DNA of 64,000 bases from Streptomyces hyderabadensis. Its GTDB lineage: Bacteria; Actinomycetota; Actinomycetes; Streptomycetales; Streptomycetaceae. The stretch covers positions 60,084 through 124,083 of the forward strand of contig NZ_JAIOJZ010000023.1 of the NCBI RefSeq assembly GCF_020404845.1, given 5' to 3'. The notes under the pieces are model-generated. The model worked only from the letters and a program-made list of their open reading frames with translations, ran no database searches and was not told where the DNA came from. Positions 41,515-49,892 of this stretch are shown one piece after another. The translations under genes and the position numbers were made by a program. Every line of letters starts with the position of its first letter. Positions within the stretch are counted from its first letter, which is position 1.

Positions 41515-43293
41515 TCACATGTGTTGTTGGAAGCCACGTCGGTTGACCCACCAGACGGAGACGGAGGAGAGGGCGAGCAGCAGGACGGCGAGGGCACTGG
41601 CCTCGGGGTAGTCCGCGCTCTCACCGATCATGTCCCACAGCAGCACGACGACCGTGCGGTTGTCGGAACTGGACAGCAGCAGGGCGATGGGAAGCTCGCC
41701 CAGCGCGTTGGCGAACACCCACAGCCAGGTCCGTGACACGGCCGGGGCGACGAGCGGGAAGACCACCCGGCGCATGACCGTGACACTGCTCGCCCCCGAG
41801 ACCCGGGCCACTTCCTCCAGACCGGGGTCCAGTTGCAGCAGGGAGGTCTGGATCATGCGTGACCCGCGCGGGATGTAGCGGGTGGTGAGGGCGATGACGA
41901 TGATCCACACCGTGCCGTACACGGGGACCGGGACGAACAGGTAGAGGAAGAGCACCGCCATGCCCAGCACCACGCTGGGGATGGCGAAGACCAGGAAGGA
42001 CAGGTCGAACAGCACCCGGCCGACGAACCCGCCCCGGGTGGAGGCCAGCGCCAGCCACGAGCCGAAGGCCGCCGTCAGGGTCGCCGTGAGCAGGCTGATG
42101 ACGAGGGTGTTGACCAGGGCGTGGCTCAGGTGCGGATCGGTGAAGATGGACGAGTAGTTGGCGAGGCTGAGCCCGTCCAGGCTGTCGAGGCTGATCGGCT
42201 GCAGGAACGGGGTCAGGCTCGTCCACACCAGGGTCAGGATGGGCACGACGATCGCGACGAGTACGTAGAGCGACACGAGGACGGCGATCGGGATGCGCCA
42301 CCGGCCCAGCAGTACCGGCGTGGCCCGGTAGCCCTTGCCCGACACCACCCGGAAGCGGTGGGCCTCACGCGTCTGGCGCCGGTAGACGGCGATCATCACG
42401 AGGGACAGCAGCACCAGCAGGATCCCGTAGGCGCTGGCCTGGCCGTAGTCGGGCAGACCGCCCGGCGGCTGCAGCGCGGCCTGGACGTAGCTGCTGAACA
42501 CGTAGATCTGGTTCGGCATCCCGAGCATGGCCGGGATGGCGAACTCCTCCAGCGCGATGACGACCAGCAGCATGCTCGCCGCCGTGATGGCCGGCATCGT
42601 GAGCGGCAGCACCACCTTGCGCGTGCGGGTGAGCCAGCCGGCTCCCGAGGTGGCCGCCGCCTCCTCGAACTCCTGGTTGAGCCGGGCGAACGCCGGGGCC
42701 AGCATGATGTACATGCCCGGTACGCCGAAGATGCCGGCCACCAGGATCATGCCCGGCAGCGAGTAGATGTTGACCGTGAACCCCAGCGTCCGTTCGACGG
42801 CGAGGGCGAGGGGGCCGTTGGCCGGGTTGGCCGCCAGGACCCACGCCACCGCCATGACCGTGGCCGGCACGGCCATGGGGGCCAGGGTGCTCGGGGCAAG
42901 GACACGGCGTCCGGGGATGTCGGTCCGCTCGAACAGGTAGGCCAGGCTGACGCTGATGACCAGGGCCAGCACCACGGTGCCGACCACGAAGATCAGTGAG
43001 TTGAGGGCGACCTCCAGCAGACGCTCGGAGGACAGGATCCCGGTGAAGTTGGCGAGCGAGAACCCGGATACCTGGAAGGGCAGTTTGAACTCGCTGTCCT
43101 TGAAGCTGCTGTAGACCAGCACGCCCAAGGGGAAGAGGACGAGGTAGGCGAGGATCGCGCCGATGGCGATGTTGACGCCGCCCAGGAGGCGGTCCTTGCG
43201 CCTGGTGGGAGGGCGTACGTCGGCTGCATCGGCCTGGACCCCGTCCCGGCGCTCAGGGCGTACGCCGGCGGTGGGCTTGGTGCCAGACTGCAT
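41515..43293 (-). CDS. fused two-domain ABC transporter permease (FbpB type)
   Basis: The 592-aa membrane protein contains two tandem BPD_transp_1 permease domains, each with about six helices and an EAA-like loop for ATPase docking (EEFEEAAATSGAGWLTRTRKVVLPL near 220, LEEVARVSGASSVTVMRRVVFPL near 490). This fused form is typical of ferric-iron/2-aminoethylphosphonate-type importers. I prefer ATG 43293, nine bases after GGAG, over the TTG at 43308 that would use that GGAG as coding sequence. It works with the binding protein and ATPase on either side. Confidence 0.9.
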   Translation of the reverse strand: MQSGTKPTAGVRPERRDGVQADAADVRPPTRRKDRLLGGVNIAIGAILAYLVLFPLGVLVYSSFKDSEFKLPFQVSGFSLANFTGILSSERLLEVALNSLIFVVGTVVLALVISVSLAYLFERTDIPGRRVLAPSTLAPMAVPATVMAVAWVLAANPANGPLALAVERTLGFTVNIYSLPGMILVAGIFGVPGMYIMLAPAFARLNQEFEEAAATSGAGWLTRTRKVVLPLTMPAITAASMLLVVIALEEFAIPAMLGMPNQIYVFSSYVQAALQPPGGLPDYGQASAYGILLVLLSLVMIAVYRRQTREAHRFRVVSGKGYRATPVLLGRWRIPIAVLVSLYVLVAIVVPILTLVWTSLTPFLQPISLDSLDGLSLANYSSIFTDPHLSHALVNTLVISLLTATLTAAFGSWLALASTRGGFVGRVLFDLSFLVFAIPSVVLGMAVLFLYLFVPVPVYGTVWIIVIALTTRYIPRGSRMIQTSLLQLDPGLEEVARVSGASSVTVMRRVVFPLVAPAVSRTWLWVFANALGELPIALLLSSSDNRTVVVLLWDMIGESADYPEASALAVLLLALSSVSVWWVNRRGFQQHM

Positions 43294-43377
43294 CGCTGGA
43301 GTCTCCAAGGGTGAGCGGACAAGTTCGCTGCCTGCGGTGGCCGCCGGCCGTAGGCAGGGGTGACTCGTCGGCGGCCG

Positions 43378-44472
43378 TCAGTTGACGTCGGTGCCCAAGG
43401 CCTCTTCGACCTTGGGGAAGTAGGCTGAGAACTGCTCGTACTGTGCGACGTTGGTTTCGCTGAACCACTTGACGCCGGCCTTGCACAGGGCACCGATGAC
43501 CTTGTTGGTGGCGGCGTCGGTGCAGTCGGTGTCGGTGGGGATGATCGAGTTGTAGGTGTCGACCAGGGCGGCCTGCCCCTCCTCGGAGGCGAGGAAGGCC
43601 GTGAGCAGGCGCCCCGCCGCCGGGTGGGGAGAGCCCTTCGGCACGAACAGGTAGGACTTGTTCGCGTTGGTCGGGCCGACCGGTGCGACGGCGATCGGCG
43701 CGCCCTTGGCCTGGTCTCCCAGCACGAGGTTGATCAGGTCCGTGCCCACCGGGGTCTGGCCCGAGATGATGTTGGCATGGGCCTGCGTGGTGTTCTCGGT
43801 GTAGTGGGGGCTCGAATCGGCCAGTCGGGAGGCGTAGTCGAGACCCGCCTCGGCGCCGAGCGCCGGGTCCTGGGCCCATACGGTCATGAAGGAACCCCGT
43901 GACTCGACGGTGAGCTTGCCCGACTTCCACCGCGGGGCGAGCAGGCCGTCCCAGCTCGTGGGTATGTTCGCGCGGGGGACCGCCTTGGTGTTGTACGCCC
44001 AGACCTTCGGCACGGCCCAGACGTAGACGAGGTTGTCGTCGAACACCTGGTCGGCCGGCACCTCGTAGTCGGACCACTGCACGTTCGCCGCCATGTCCAG
44101 GGAGGGCAGCACGGTGAGTCCGCCGGCGTTGGAGACGTCGAAGCTGACCCGGTCCGCGGCCTGTTCGACGTTCAGCTGGGTGACGAGGTCCGGAGCCTTC
44201 TTGTTCGTGTACTTGACCTCGATGCCGGGATACTTCTTCCGGAAGGCGTCGATCGCCGGCCGCATCTGCGCCTCCGGTTTCGGCGCGAACCAGATGACCT
44301 CGCCTTCGGCCTTGGCCTCCTGGTACAGCTCGTCCAGGTCCTTGGCCTTGGGGTCGGGCGGGGGACTGCTGCCGCAGCCGGCGGCCAGCAGGGCGACCAC
44401 CAGCGCCAGGGCGGTCAGGACGGCGGCGCGGTGCCGCCGGCGGGAGGGGAGCCGGGAGCGGTTCACGGGCAC
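43378..44472 (-). CDS. ABC transporter substrate-binding lipoprotein
   Basis: The 364-aa exported protein has an Arg-rich N-terminus, a hydrophobic core and a lipobox LAAGC ending at Cys33, so it should be anchored outside the membrane. The mature part is a type II periplasmic-binding fold of the Fe(III)/AfuA/phosphonate kind (EGEVIWFAPKPEAQMRPAIDAF, PGIEVKYT, VYVWAVPKVWAYNTKAVP, then VAPVGPTNANKSYLFVPKGSPHP). No Tyr-rich iron site is obvious, consistent with an organic ligand. GTG 44472 is three bases after the amidohydrolase stop, so the genes are coupled. Confidence 0.9.
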   Translation of the reverse strand: MPVNRSRLPSRRRHRAAVLTALALVVALLAAGCGSSPPPDPKAKDLDELYQEAKAEGEVIWFAPKPEAQMRPAIDAFRKKYPGIEVKYTNKKAPDLVTQLNVEQAADRVSFDVSNAGGLTVLPSLDMAANVQWSDYEVPADQVFDDNLVYVWAVPKVWAYNTKAVPRANIPTSWDGLLAPRWKSGKLTVESRGSFMTVWAQDPALGAEAGLDYASRLADSSPHYTENTTQAHANIISGQTPVGTDLINLVLGDQAKGAPIAVAPVGPTNANKSYLFVPKGSPHPAAGRLLTAFLASEEGQAALVDTYNSIIPTDTDCTDAATNKVIGALCKAGVKWFSETNVAQYEQFSAYFPKVEEALGTDVN

Positions 44473-44475
44473 CGC

Positions 44476-45357
44476 CTATTCCTGGGAGGCGGAAGGGGCG
44501 GCGCCGGCGAGACCGTACAGGCGGGCCGCGGTGCCGCCGGTGATCAGCGCCAGGTCGGTCCCGTCGAGCGGCGGCAGCTGCTCCTTGACGAGGTCGACCA
44601 GCTCGGACAGCTTCCCGGCCGAGGCGGGGAAGTTGGAACCCCACATCACGTGTGCCGCACCGAACGTCTCGACCAGGGACCGGAAGAGCGGCGCCGCGGA
44701 CCCGGCCTCCCGCTGGGCGCGCAGGATCGCCGGCGGCGTGAGCTTGACGAAGACCCGGCCGGTCTCGTGGAGCGGGGTGACACCCGGGGCGTCGGGGTAC
44801 AGCGGTCCGTCCTCGGACAGCTGCGGCCGGCCGCCGTGGTCGAGCACCGCGGTGAGGCCCGGGTACTGCTGGAGGAGCTTCGCCAGGACGGGCGCGTGCT
44901 GGGCGTGCATCTGGATGCAGACCGGCACCCGGCGGTCGGAGAGGAACTGCCAGACCGGCGCCATGCGCTCGTCGTCGAGACCCCGGCCGGGGGTCGGCAC
45001 CGCGGTCGTCCCGTCCGCCGCACGGATGCGGACGCCGGAGAAGCCCCGCTCATCGATCCAGTGGCGCAGATCCGTGAGCGCGTCGGGGGAGAGGAAGTCG
45101 ACCGAGCAGACGCCGCTGATGCGGTCGGCGTGCCGGGTGAGCTGGTCGGCGACGTAGTTGTTGTCGAAGCCGTACACGGTGGAGGCCTGTACGACGACGA
45201 GGTGGTCGACGGCCGCCGCGTCGGCCTCGCGCAGCAGACCGTCGATGTCGGTGGGCCGTTCCTGGGACCAGGTGGAGCGGTGACCGCCGAGAGGTGCCGC
45301 GGGATAGGCGTCGGTGTCGGGCGAGATGATGTGGGTGTGCGTGTCAACGTGGAACAT
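44476..45357 (-). CDS. amidohydrolase-family lactonase-like enzyme (COG3618/LigI-like), paralogue 1
   Basis: The 293-aa TIM-barrel hydrolase has the N-terminal metal motif VDTHTH (H7, H9), VVVQASTVYGFDNNYVAD, a central VCIQMHAQH, and VLDHGGRP, ending in HVMWGSNFPAS. This set is shared with 2-pyrone-4,6-dicarboxylate lactonase (LigI) and other COG3618 lactonases. ATG 45357 is preceded by GAGGTG; the upstream frame is low-complexity. It is the first gene of the transporter operon and closely resembles the amidohydrolase at 53571, which starts VDAHCHIIS and shares the YGFDN/YGYDN segment. Hydrolysis of a lactone or pyrone of the imported acid is inferred. Confidence 0.82.
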   Translation of the reverse strand: MFHVDTHTHIISPDTDAYPAAPLGGHRSTWSQERPTDIDGLLREADAAAVDHLVVVQASTVYGFDNNYVADQLTRHADRISGVCSVDFLSPDALTDLRHWIDERGFSGVRIRAADGTTAVPTPGRGLDDERMAPVWQFLSDRRVPVCIQMHAQHAPVLAKLLQQYPGLTAVLDHGGRPQLSEDGPLYPDAPGVTPLHETGRVFVKLTPPAILRAQREAGSAAPLFRSLVETFGAAHVMWGSNFPASAGKLSELVDLVKEQLPPLDGTDLALITGGTAARLYGLAGAAPSASQE

Positions 45358-45547
45358 GAGCACCTCTGTGCGGGTGGTGTCGCGGCGGGTGGGTGAGTCG
45401 GGCTCGGTCGTCGAGGGCTGGTGCGGGACGTCCAGGGGTCCGGGCACGGTGACGGGCGCCGGGGTCCTGGGTAGTAGTGGCGGCTCTCACGCGCTGCGGC
45501 GCGGATGCCTCGTCGACCCGTACGGCTACCAGAGGCTCGATCCAGGA

Positions 45548-45558
45548 ATGTCATACAG
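45548..45558. promoter_or_regulatory. operator site B of the GntR/FCD regulon
   Basis: ATGTCATACAG keeps the TGT-N3-ACA core of the TNGTNNNACNA motif, with the two outermost positions changed. It lies 191 bases upstream of the amidohydrolase start, on the downstream side of site C for that operon. Confidence 0.5.
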
Positions 45559-45611
45559 TTTTGGCCACCGTACGCGTATGAAAGGGAGCTATCAATACTC
45601 GTGCGGGCGGA

Positions 45612-45622
45612 CTGTCAAACAA
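45612..45622. promoter_or_regulatory. operator site C of the GntR/FCD regulon
   Basis: CTGTCAAACAA matches TNGTNNNACNA except the first base. On the minus strand it reads TTGTTTGACAG and includes a consensus TTGACA -35 hexamer, so a bound regulator would cover the promoter of the transporter operon. Confidence 0.65.
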
Positions 45623-45720
45623 TTCTTACGGGGATCGCGGCAGGTGAAAGCCCCTGAAGCCGGCGCACGGGGTTCCGGCCGGCTGGTGTGCGGGCCGGTG
45701 GGGACGCGGGCTGCGCGGTG

Positions 45721-46590
45721 TCAGCCGCCGAGGTACTCGGTGTAGTCGGCGAACAGGTCCTCGGCGGTCATCGACGACCTGATGAGCTGCTGCTCGCGTG
45801 CGTACTGGATGGCCAGCCGCACTCCCGAGAGCAGGGCGTCGTTGAGTCCGTGGGAGACGGCGCGCTCCCGGACGGACCCCGGGGCCTGCGTCCTGGTGGC
45901 GTCGATGCTCGCGGTGAAGGCGTCGTAGATGCCCCGGACGGCCTCCGGATCCTTCCTCAGCAGGTCCGTGCGGACGGTGAGCATGTGGTTGATCGGCACG
46001 GTGGCATGGCGTTCGGCCCAGGCCTGCCCGGCCGTCTCCCAGTCCTTGAGGACCGGGACGAGTCCGCTGCCGCCGACCACGGCGGCGATGTCCCCGGCGC
46101 GCAGCAGCTCCATGAGGGTGCCGGCCGAGCGCTCCACGTTCGGCGGCTCGACGTACTCCGCCACGTGCGGGCCCTCGGTGGTGACCCAGGTGATCTGGTC
46201 GGCCGCCACCCCGTAGTCCTCCTTGAGGGCGCCGCGGACCCACATCCCGGTCGTCTGGCTGTACGCCCGCACGCCCACCCGCCGGCCCACGAGATCGGCG
46301 GGGTCGCCGATCGGGCCGTCCGGGGACTGCGCGAGGGTGTTGTGGTGCAGGCGCCCGCTCATGGCGATCGGCAGCAGGCTGACGCCCTTGCCGTGCTCGA
46401 AGGCCTGGAGATGCGTGACGATCGCCATCTCGGACACGTCGAACTTCCGCTCGCGGACCATGGGGGCGAACGCCCGGTGGATCGGGTCGACGTCGGGGAA
46501 TTCGAGGGTGCAGTTCCCGACACCCCGCCGACCGGTCTTCAGCGGGACGGTGTGCGTGTAATCCCTTACCGCCACGGAGTACGTAGTCAA
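45721..46590 (-). CDS. 4,5-dihydroxyphthalate decarboxylase-like protein, paralogue 1
   Basis: The 289-aa protein matches the phthalate-pathway 4,5-dihydroxyphthalate decarboxylase family, which has a periplasmic-binding-like fold: VDPIHRAFAPMVRERKFDVSEM, AIVTHLQAFEHGKGVSLLPI, GRRVGVRAYSQTTGMWVRG and DQITWVTTEGPHVAEY. It has no signal peptide, so it acts in the cytoplasm. TTG 46590 follows GGTGAGG. It is a single minus-strand gene next to the regulator-site-rich gap 46591-47220. Two diverged relatives lie at 51593 and 52543. Decarboxylation of an aromatic or pyrone polycarboxylate is the inferred role; the substrate is unknown. Confidence 0.8.
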   Translation of the reverse strand: MTTYSVAVRDYTHTVPLKTGRRGVGNCTLEFPDVDPIHRAFAPMVRERKFDVSEMAIVTHLQAFEHGKGVSLLPIAMSGRLHHNTLAQSPDGPIGDPADLVGRRVGVRAYSQTTGMWVRGALKEDYGVAADQITWVTTEGPHVAEYVEPPNVERSAGTLMELLRAGDIAAVVGGSGLVPVLKDWETAGQAWAERHATVPINHMLTVRTDLLRKDPEAVRGIYDAFTASIDATRTQAPGSVRERAVSHGLNDALLSGVRLAIQYAREQQLIRSSMTAEDLFADYTEYLGG

Positions 46591-46801
46591 GGTTCCTCAC
46601 CTTCCAGTGGTGCTCACGCACACTTCTTCTCGACGCTCTGTCGCGAGCGGAAAGCCAACCGGTCCCGGCCGGGCAGGGGGCGTCCCTGTCGGACCCTTCC
46701 GGTGGATGGGGCGGTCGCCGGGCTGCTGCGTCAACGGTGACCGTCCGTTGTCAGGCTGAGGTGCCCGGTCCGGGCTTGTCAACCCATCGGTGGCACACGA
46801 A

Positions 46802-46812
46802 TCGTTAAACAG
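46802..46812. promoter_or_regulatory. operator site G of the GntR/FCD regulon (weak)
   Basis: TCGTTAAACAG fits TNGTNNNACN with only the last A replaced. It lies 212 bases upstream of the minus-strand decarboxylase-like gene start. Confidence 0.45.
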
Positions 46813-46877
46813 ATTTTCTGTGGATGTCCATCCCATTGCGGGCGGGAGGTGCCACTGTTACCGTCCTGGCGTGCAGA

Positions 46878-46888
46878 TTGTTCGACAA
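46878..46888. promoter_or_regulatory. operator site D of the GntR/FCD regulon
   Basis: TTGTTCGACAA is a perfect TNGTNNNACNA match with fully complementary TTGT/ACAA arms, in the divergent gap between the 45721 and 47221 genes. Confidence 0.7.
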
Positions 46889-47083
46889 CTATCCAGGTTC
46901 TGGAAGGGGTCGGGCGGCAGCGACCGCGCGGCACACCCCGGCCCCCCGTCAGGCGGGGCGCGACCGGGCCTCGTGCCGGCCTTCCTGCTCGCGGTGGATC
47001 CGGAGACCGCTCTGTGGAGATCCCGTTCGCCGCTCTCGACGAGTCCTGCCGGCTGCTCCGTCCCGCAGGTGACGCGCCTTCGA

Positions 47084-47094
47084 TTGTTTGACAA
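47084..47094. promoter_or_regulatory. operator site E of the GntR/FCD regulon
   Basis: TTGTTTGACAA is a perfect match, and the dyad extends by one base on each side (A at 47083, T at 47095) to ATTGT-TTG-ACAAT. It lies 126 bases before the plus-strand operon start. Confidence 0.75.
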
Positions 47095-47148
47095 TGCATG
47101 ACGGTGAGGTCGCTTCGGCTCGCCAATGGTGGTAACTTGCGCCGAAAG

Positions 47149-47159
47149 TTGTCTAACAA
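47149..47159. promoter_or_regulatory. operator site F of the GntR/FCD regulon
   Basis: TTGTCTAACAA is a perfect match, 61 bases before TTG 47221 and 54 bases after site E, placing it in or just after the promoter of the seven-gene operon. Confidence 0.75.
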
Positions 47160-47220
47160 TTCTGAGAGTGCGCCTGGGTGTCGCACCGCTCCGGCTCCAT
47201 CGGCCCAGTGAGGTTCAGCG

Positions 47221-47907
47221 TTGATAACGATCAAGGAAGAGATCGCCGTACCGAGTCCTCCCGAACGTGTCTGGGAGGTCATCTCCGATCCGTCGGCCGT
47301 CGTGTCGTGCATCGGAGGTGCCGAGCTCGGGGCGTCGCACGAGGACGGGTCCTTCGACGGGACGCTGGCCATCAGGTTCGGCGGCCTGCGGGTCAAGTTC
47401 GCCGCCCGCGTCTCGCTGGACCTGGACGAGCCGGAACACGAGGGCCGTCTGACGGCCCGGGGAGGTGACGGCCAGGGCGCCACCCGGTTCAGTGCCGGTG
47501 CCACGTTCAGGGTGGTCGAGGGAGACACCCCGGGCACGTCGCGGGTTTTCTGCGACGGGGAGATCAAGCTCAACGGCAAACTCGCCAAGCTGATCGAGTC
47601 GGGCGCGGGAGCGGTGGTCTCGCGGATGACGAAGGAGTTCACCGACGAACTCGTCACCCTGTGCGCCGCCCCCACCGAACCCGTGGCCGAGCCGTCCGAG
47701 CCCGTCGCGGTGGCCTCCGCCGAGCCCCTCGCGGCGACGGCGGCCGGCCGGCCCCGGCCGGCTCCGGCCCGGCGTACCGGCCTGTTCGCCCGGCTGCGGG
47801 CGTGGTGGGCGGGACGGAAGTCCCGGCGGCGGGGTGTGCCGCCGAACGGAGCGGGCGGCTCGGCGAGCCAGTCAGGTGAAGCACTCGGACAGGGAGGCCG
47901 GCGATGA
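47221..47907 (+). CDS. CoxG/SRPBCC-family protein
   Basis: The 228-aa protein has an SRPBCC (START-like) domain in residues 1-140 of the carbon-monoxide-dehydrogenase subunit G type: EEIAVPSPPERVWEVISDPSAV, CIGGAELG and DGEIKLNGKLAKLI. A Pro/Ala-rich linker and a basic C-terminus (ARLRAWWAGRKSRRRG) follow. Such domains bind hydrophobic ligands or assist membrane attachment of molybdenum enzymes; none is encoded nearby, so a ligand-binding role is more likely here. TTG 47221 is the start that precedes the domain. It opens the seven-gene operon, and its stop overlaps the aldolase start (ATGA). Confidence 0.78.
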   Translation: MITIKEEIAVPSPPERVWEVISDPSAVVSCIGGAELGASHEDGSFDGTLAIRFGGLRVKFAARVSLDLDEPEHEGRLTARGGDGQGATRFSAGATFRVVEGDTPGTSRVFCDGEIKLNGKLAKLIESGAGAVVSRMTKEFTDELVTLCAAPTEPVAEPSEPVAVASAEPLAATAAGRPRPAPARRTGLFARLRAWWAGRKSRRRGVPPNGAGGSASQSGEALGQGGRR

Positions 47908-48764
47908 CTACGTCCAGGCACAACAAGGTGATCGAGCGGCTGGCCGCGGGGGAGCACGTCTTCGCGACCTTCTCGGCCGCCGACCCCGGGGCCGCCGTCG
48001 AACTCAGCAACACGGAGTACGACGGGGTGGTGTTCGAGATGGAGCACAAGCCCTGGGACATCAACGCGCTCAAGGACAGCTTCCAGTACCTGCTGAGCCG
48101 TCGTCAGATCTTCGAGGCGGACAGCCTCGCACCGGCCGTCACCCCGATGGTCCGCATCCCCGCCAACGGGGCGGAGAAGGCCCAGTGGCACGCCAAGCAG
48201 GCGCTCGACCTGGGTGCGTTCGGCGTCGTGTGGCCGCACGTCTCCACGGTGGAGGAGGCCCGCAACGCCGTCGCGGCCTGCCGGTACCCCCGGCTGCCGG
48301 ACGCTCCCCTGTACGAGCCGGCCGGGCTGCGCGGGGACGGCCCGCACGCGGCGACGCGCTACTGGGGCATCCCGAACACCGAGTACTACGCCAAGGCAGA
48401 TGTGTGGCCGCTCGCCGAGGACGGAGAGATCCTGGTGGGCCTGATGATCGAGGACCAGCTCGGCATCAAGAACCTGCCGGACATGCTCGACCAGGTGCCC
48501 GGGATCGGTCTGATCCTGATCGGCGAGGGCGACATGAGCCAGGAACTGGGCGTCCCCCGCCAGTACGAGCACCCCCGTGTCCTGGAGTGCAAGCGGCGGA
48601 TCCTCGACATCTGCACCGCACGCGGCATCGCCGTGGGCCACCCCCATGTGACCGCCGGCAACGTCGAGCAGGTGCTCGACGACGGCTACCGCTTCCTGAT
48701 GTCGGCGCCGGTACGCACCTACCCCGGCCTGGCCAAGGCCCGGAAGCTGACCGGCCGCGCCTAG
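47904..48764 (+). CDS. HpcH/HpaI-family aldolase
   Basis: The 286-aa class II (metal-dependent) aldolase belongs to the HpcH/HpaI family: EYDGVVFEMEHKPWD near 35-50, PMVRIPANGAEKAQWHAKQALDLGAFGVVWPHVST (Arg and metal site region), LVGLMIEDQLGIKNL (metal Glu) and IGEGDMSQELG (metal Asp). These enzymes cleave 4-hydroxy-2-oxo acids to pyruvate and an aldehyde or keto acid. Next to a 4-oxalomesaconate-hydratase-like gene, cleavage of 4-carboxy-4-hydroxy-2-oxoadipate or an analogue into pyruvate plus an oxaloacetate-like product is the natural inference. The start overlaps the previous stop. Confidence 0.85.
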   Translation: MTTSRHNKVIERLAAGEHVFATFSAADPGAAVELSNTEYDGVVFEMEHKPWDINALKDSFQYLLSRRQIFEADSLAPAVTPMVRIPANGAEKAQWHAKQALDLGAFGVVWPHVSTVEEARNAVAACRYPRLPDAPLYEPAGLRGDGPHAATRYWGIPNTEYYAKADVWPLAEDGEILVGLMIEDQLGIKNLPDMLDQVPGIGLILIGEGDMSQELGVPRQYEHPRVLECKRRILDICTARGIAVGHPHVTAGNVEQVLDDGYRFLMSAPVRTYPGLAKARKLTGRA

Positions 48765-48827
48765 GCACCAGCCGATCCAGTCCGTCGTACACCAGCGGTC
48801 ACCGCACCGCGAGTATCGGAGCAATAC

Positions 48828-49889
48828 ATGATCATTGACTGTCACGGTCACTTCACCACGGCGCCCCCCGCGCTGGGGAAGTGGCGGGAGAAGCAGATCC
48901 GGGCGTTCGAGGAGACCGGCGCCCGCCTGTCGCCCGACGAGCTGGACATCGGCGACGACGAGATCCGTACCGCCATCGAGAACGGGCAGCTGAAGCTGCA
49001 GATCGAGCGCGGCACCGACCTGACGGTCTTCTCGCCGGGCGCGGGCAAGATGGCCCACCACTACGGCGACGAGCACACCAGCCTGGACTGGTCCCGGGTC
49101 AGCAACGACCTGATCGCCCGGGTGTGCGGCCTCTTCCCCGAGCGGTTCGTGGGGGTGTGCCAGCTCCCGCAGTCACCGGGCGACGCCCTGCCCGCCTCCG
49201 TCCGCAACTCCGTCGCCGAACTGGAGCGCTGCGTCGAGGAGCTGGGCTTCGTCGGCTGCCTGCTCAACCCGGACCCGTCGGACGGCTACTACCAGGCGCC
49301 GCCGCTCACCGACCGCGTCTACTACCCGCTGTACGAGAAGATGACCGAGCTGGACGTCCCCGCGATGGTGCACGTCGCGATGTCCAGGAACCCCGCGCTG
49401 CAGGGCACCTGCGCCCACTACCTCGCCGGTGACACCGCTGCGTTCATGCAGCTGTGCGAGTCGGACCTGTTCAAGGACTTCCCGACGCTCAAGCTGATCC
49501 TGCCGCACGGCGGCGGCGCCGTCCCGTACCACTGGGGCCGCTACCGGGGCATGATGCAGGACCGCGGCCGGCCGCCGCTGGAGGAGTCGATCCTGCCCAA
49601 CGTGTACTTCGACACCTGCGTCTACCACAAGCGCGGCATGGAGCTGCTGCTCGACATCATCCCGGCCCGCAACGTCCTGTTCGCCTCGGAGATGATCGGC
49701 GCCGTCCGCAGCGTGGACCCCGAGACCGGACGCCGGTTCGACGACACCAAGTACACCCTCGACTCCATCGACATGAGCGACACCGACCGCCAGGCGGTCT
49801 ACGGAGGCAACGCGCTGCGGGTCTTCTCCCGGCTCGACGGCGTCCTGAAGGCGCGGACCACGGCCGCGGCGAACGTGAAGGAGTCCTGA
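48828..49889 (+). CDS. 4-oxalomesaconate hydratase-like amidohydrolase (LigJ type)
   Basis: The 353-aa TIM-barrel protein starts MIIDCHGHFTTAP, with metal ligands H6 and H8. It follows LigJ-type 4-oxalomesaconate hydratases closely: KLQIERGTDLTVFSPGAGKMAHH, VGCLLNPDPSDGYY, AMVHVAMS, ILPHGGGAVPYHWGR, YFDTCVYH and FASEMIGAVRSVDP. That enzyme hydrates 4-oxalomesaconate to 4-carboxy-4-hydroxy-2-oxoadipate in protocatechuate 4,5-cleavage and gallate catabolism. Here no ring-opening dioxygenase is encoded, so the true substrate may be an analogue. It is third in the operon, following the aldolase that would use its product. Confidence 0.8.
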   Translation: MIIDCHGHFTTAPPALGKWREKQIRAFEETGARLSPDELDIGDDEIRTAIENGQLKLQIERGTDLTVFSPGAGKMAHHYGDEHTSLDWSRVSNDLIARVCGLFPERFVGVCQLPQSPGDALPASVRNSVAELERCVEELGFVGCLLNPDPSDGYYQAPPLTDRVYYPLYEKMTELDVPAMVHVAMSRNPALQGTCAHYLAGDTAAFMQLCESDLFKDFPTLKLILPHGGGAVPYHWGRYRGMMQDRGRPPLEESILPNVYFDTCVYHKRGMELLLDIIPARNVLFASEMIGAVRSVDPETGRRFDDTKYTLDSIDMSDTDRQAVYGGNALRVFSRLDGVLKARTTAAANVKES

Positions 49890-49892
49890 TCA

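Larger units (their letters stand above)
45358..45720. promoter_or_regulatory. promoter region of the transporter operon with two GntR-type sites
   Basis: No gene is seen in this 363-base gap. It contains sites B and C of the regulator motif. Site C contributes a minus-strand TTGACA (within 45612-45622), a consensus -35 box reading towards the amidohydrolase gene, with a TATTGATAG-like -10 region 15-18 bases further. The right side follows the end of the 45721-46590 gene and shows nothing further. Confidence 0.55.
46591..47220. promoter_or_regulatory. 630-base divergent control region with four GntR-type sites
   Basis: There is no conserved coding sequence here. The gap separates the minus-strand decarboxylase-like gene from the seven-gene plus-strand operon. 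It carries sites G (46802), D (46878), E (47084) and F (47149), two near each presumed promoter. Base composition is noticeably richer in A/T around the sites than in neighbouring genes. No promoter hexamers can be assigned with certainty. Confidence 0.6.
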
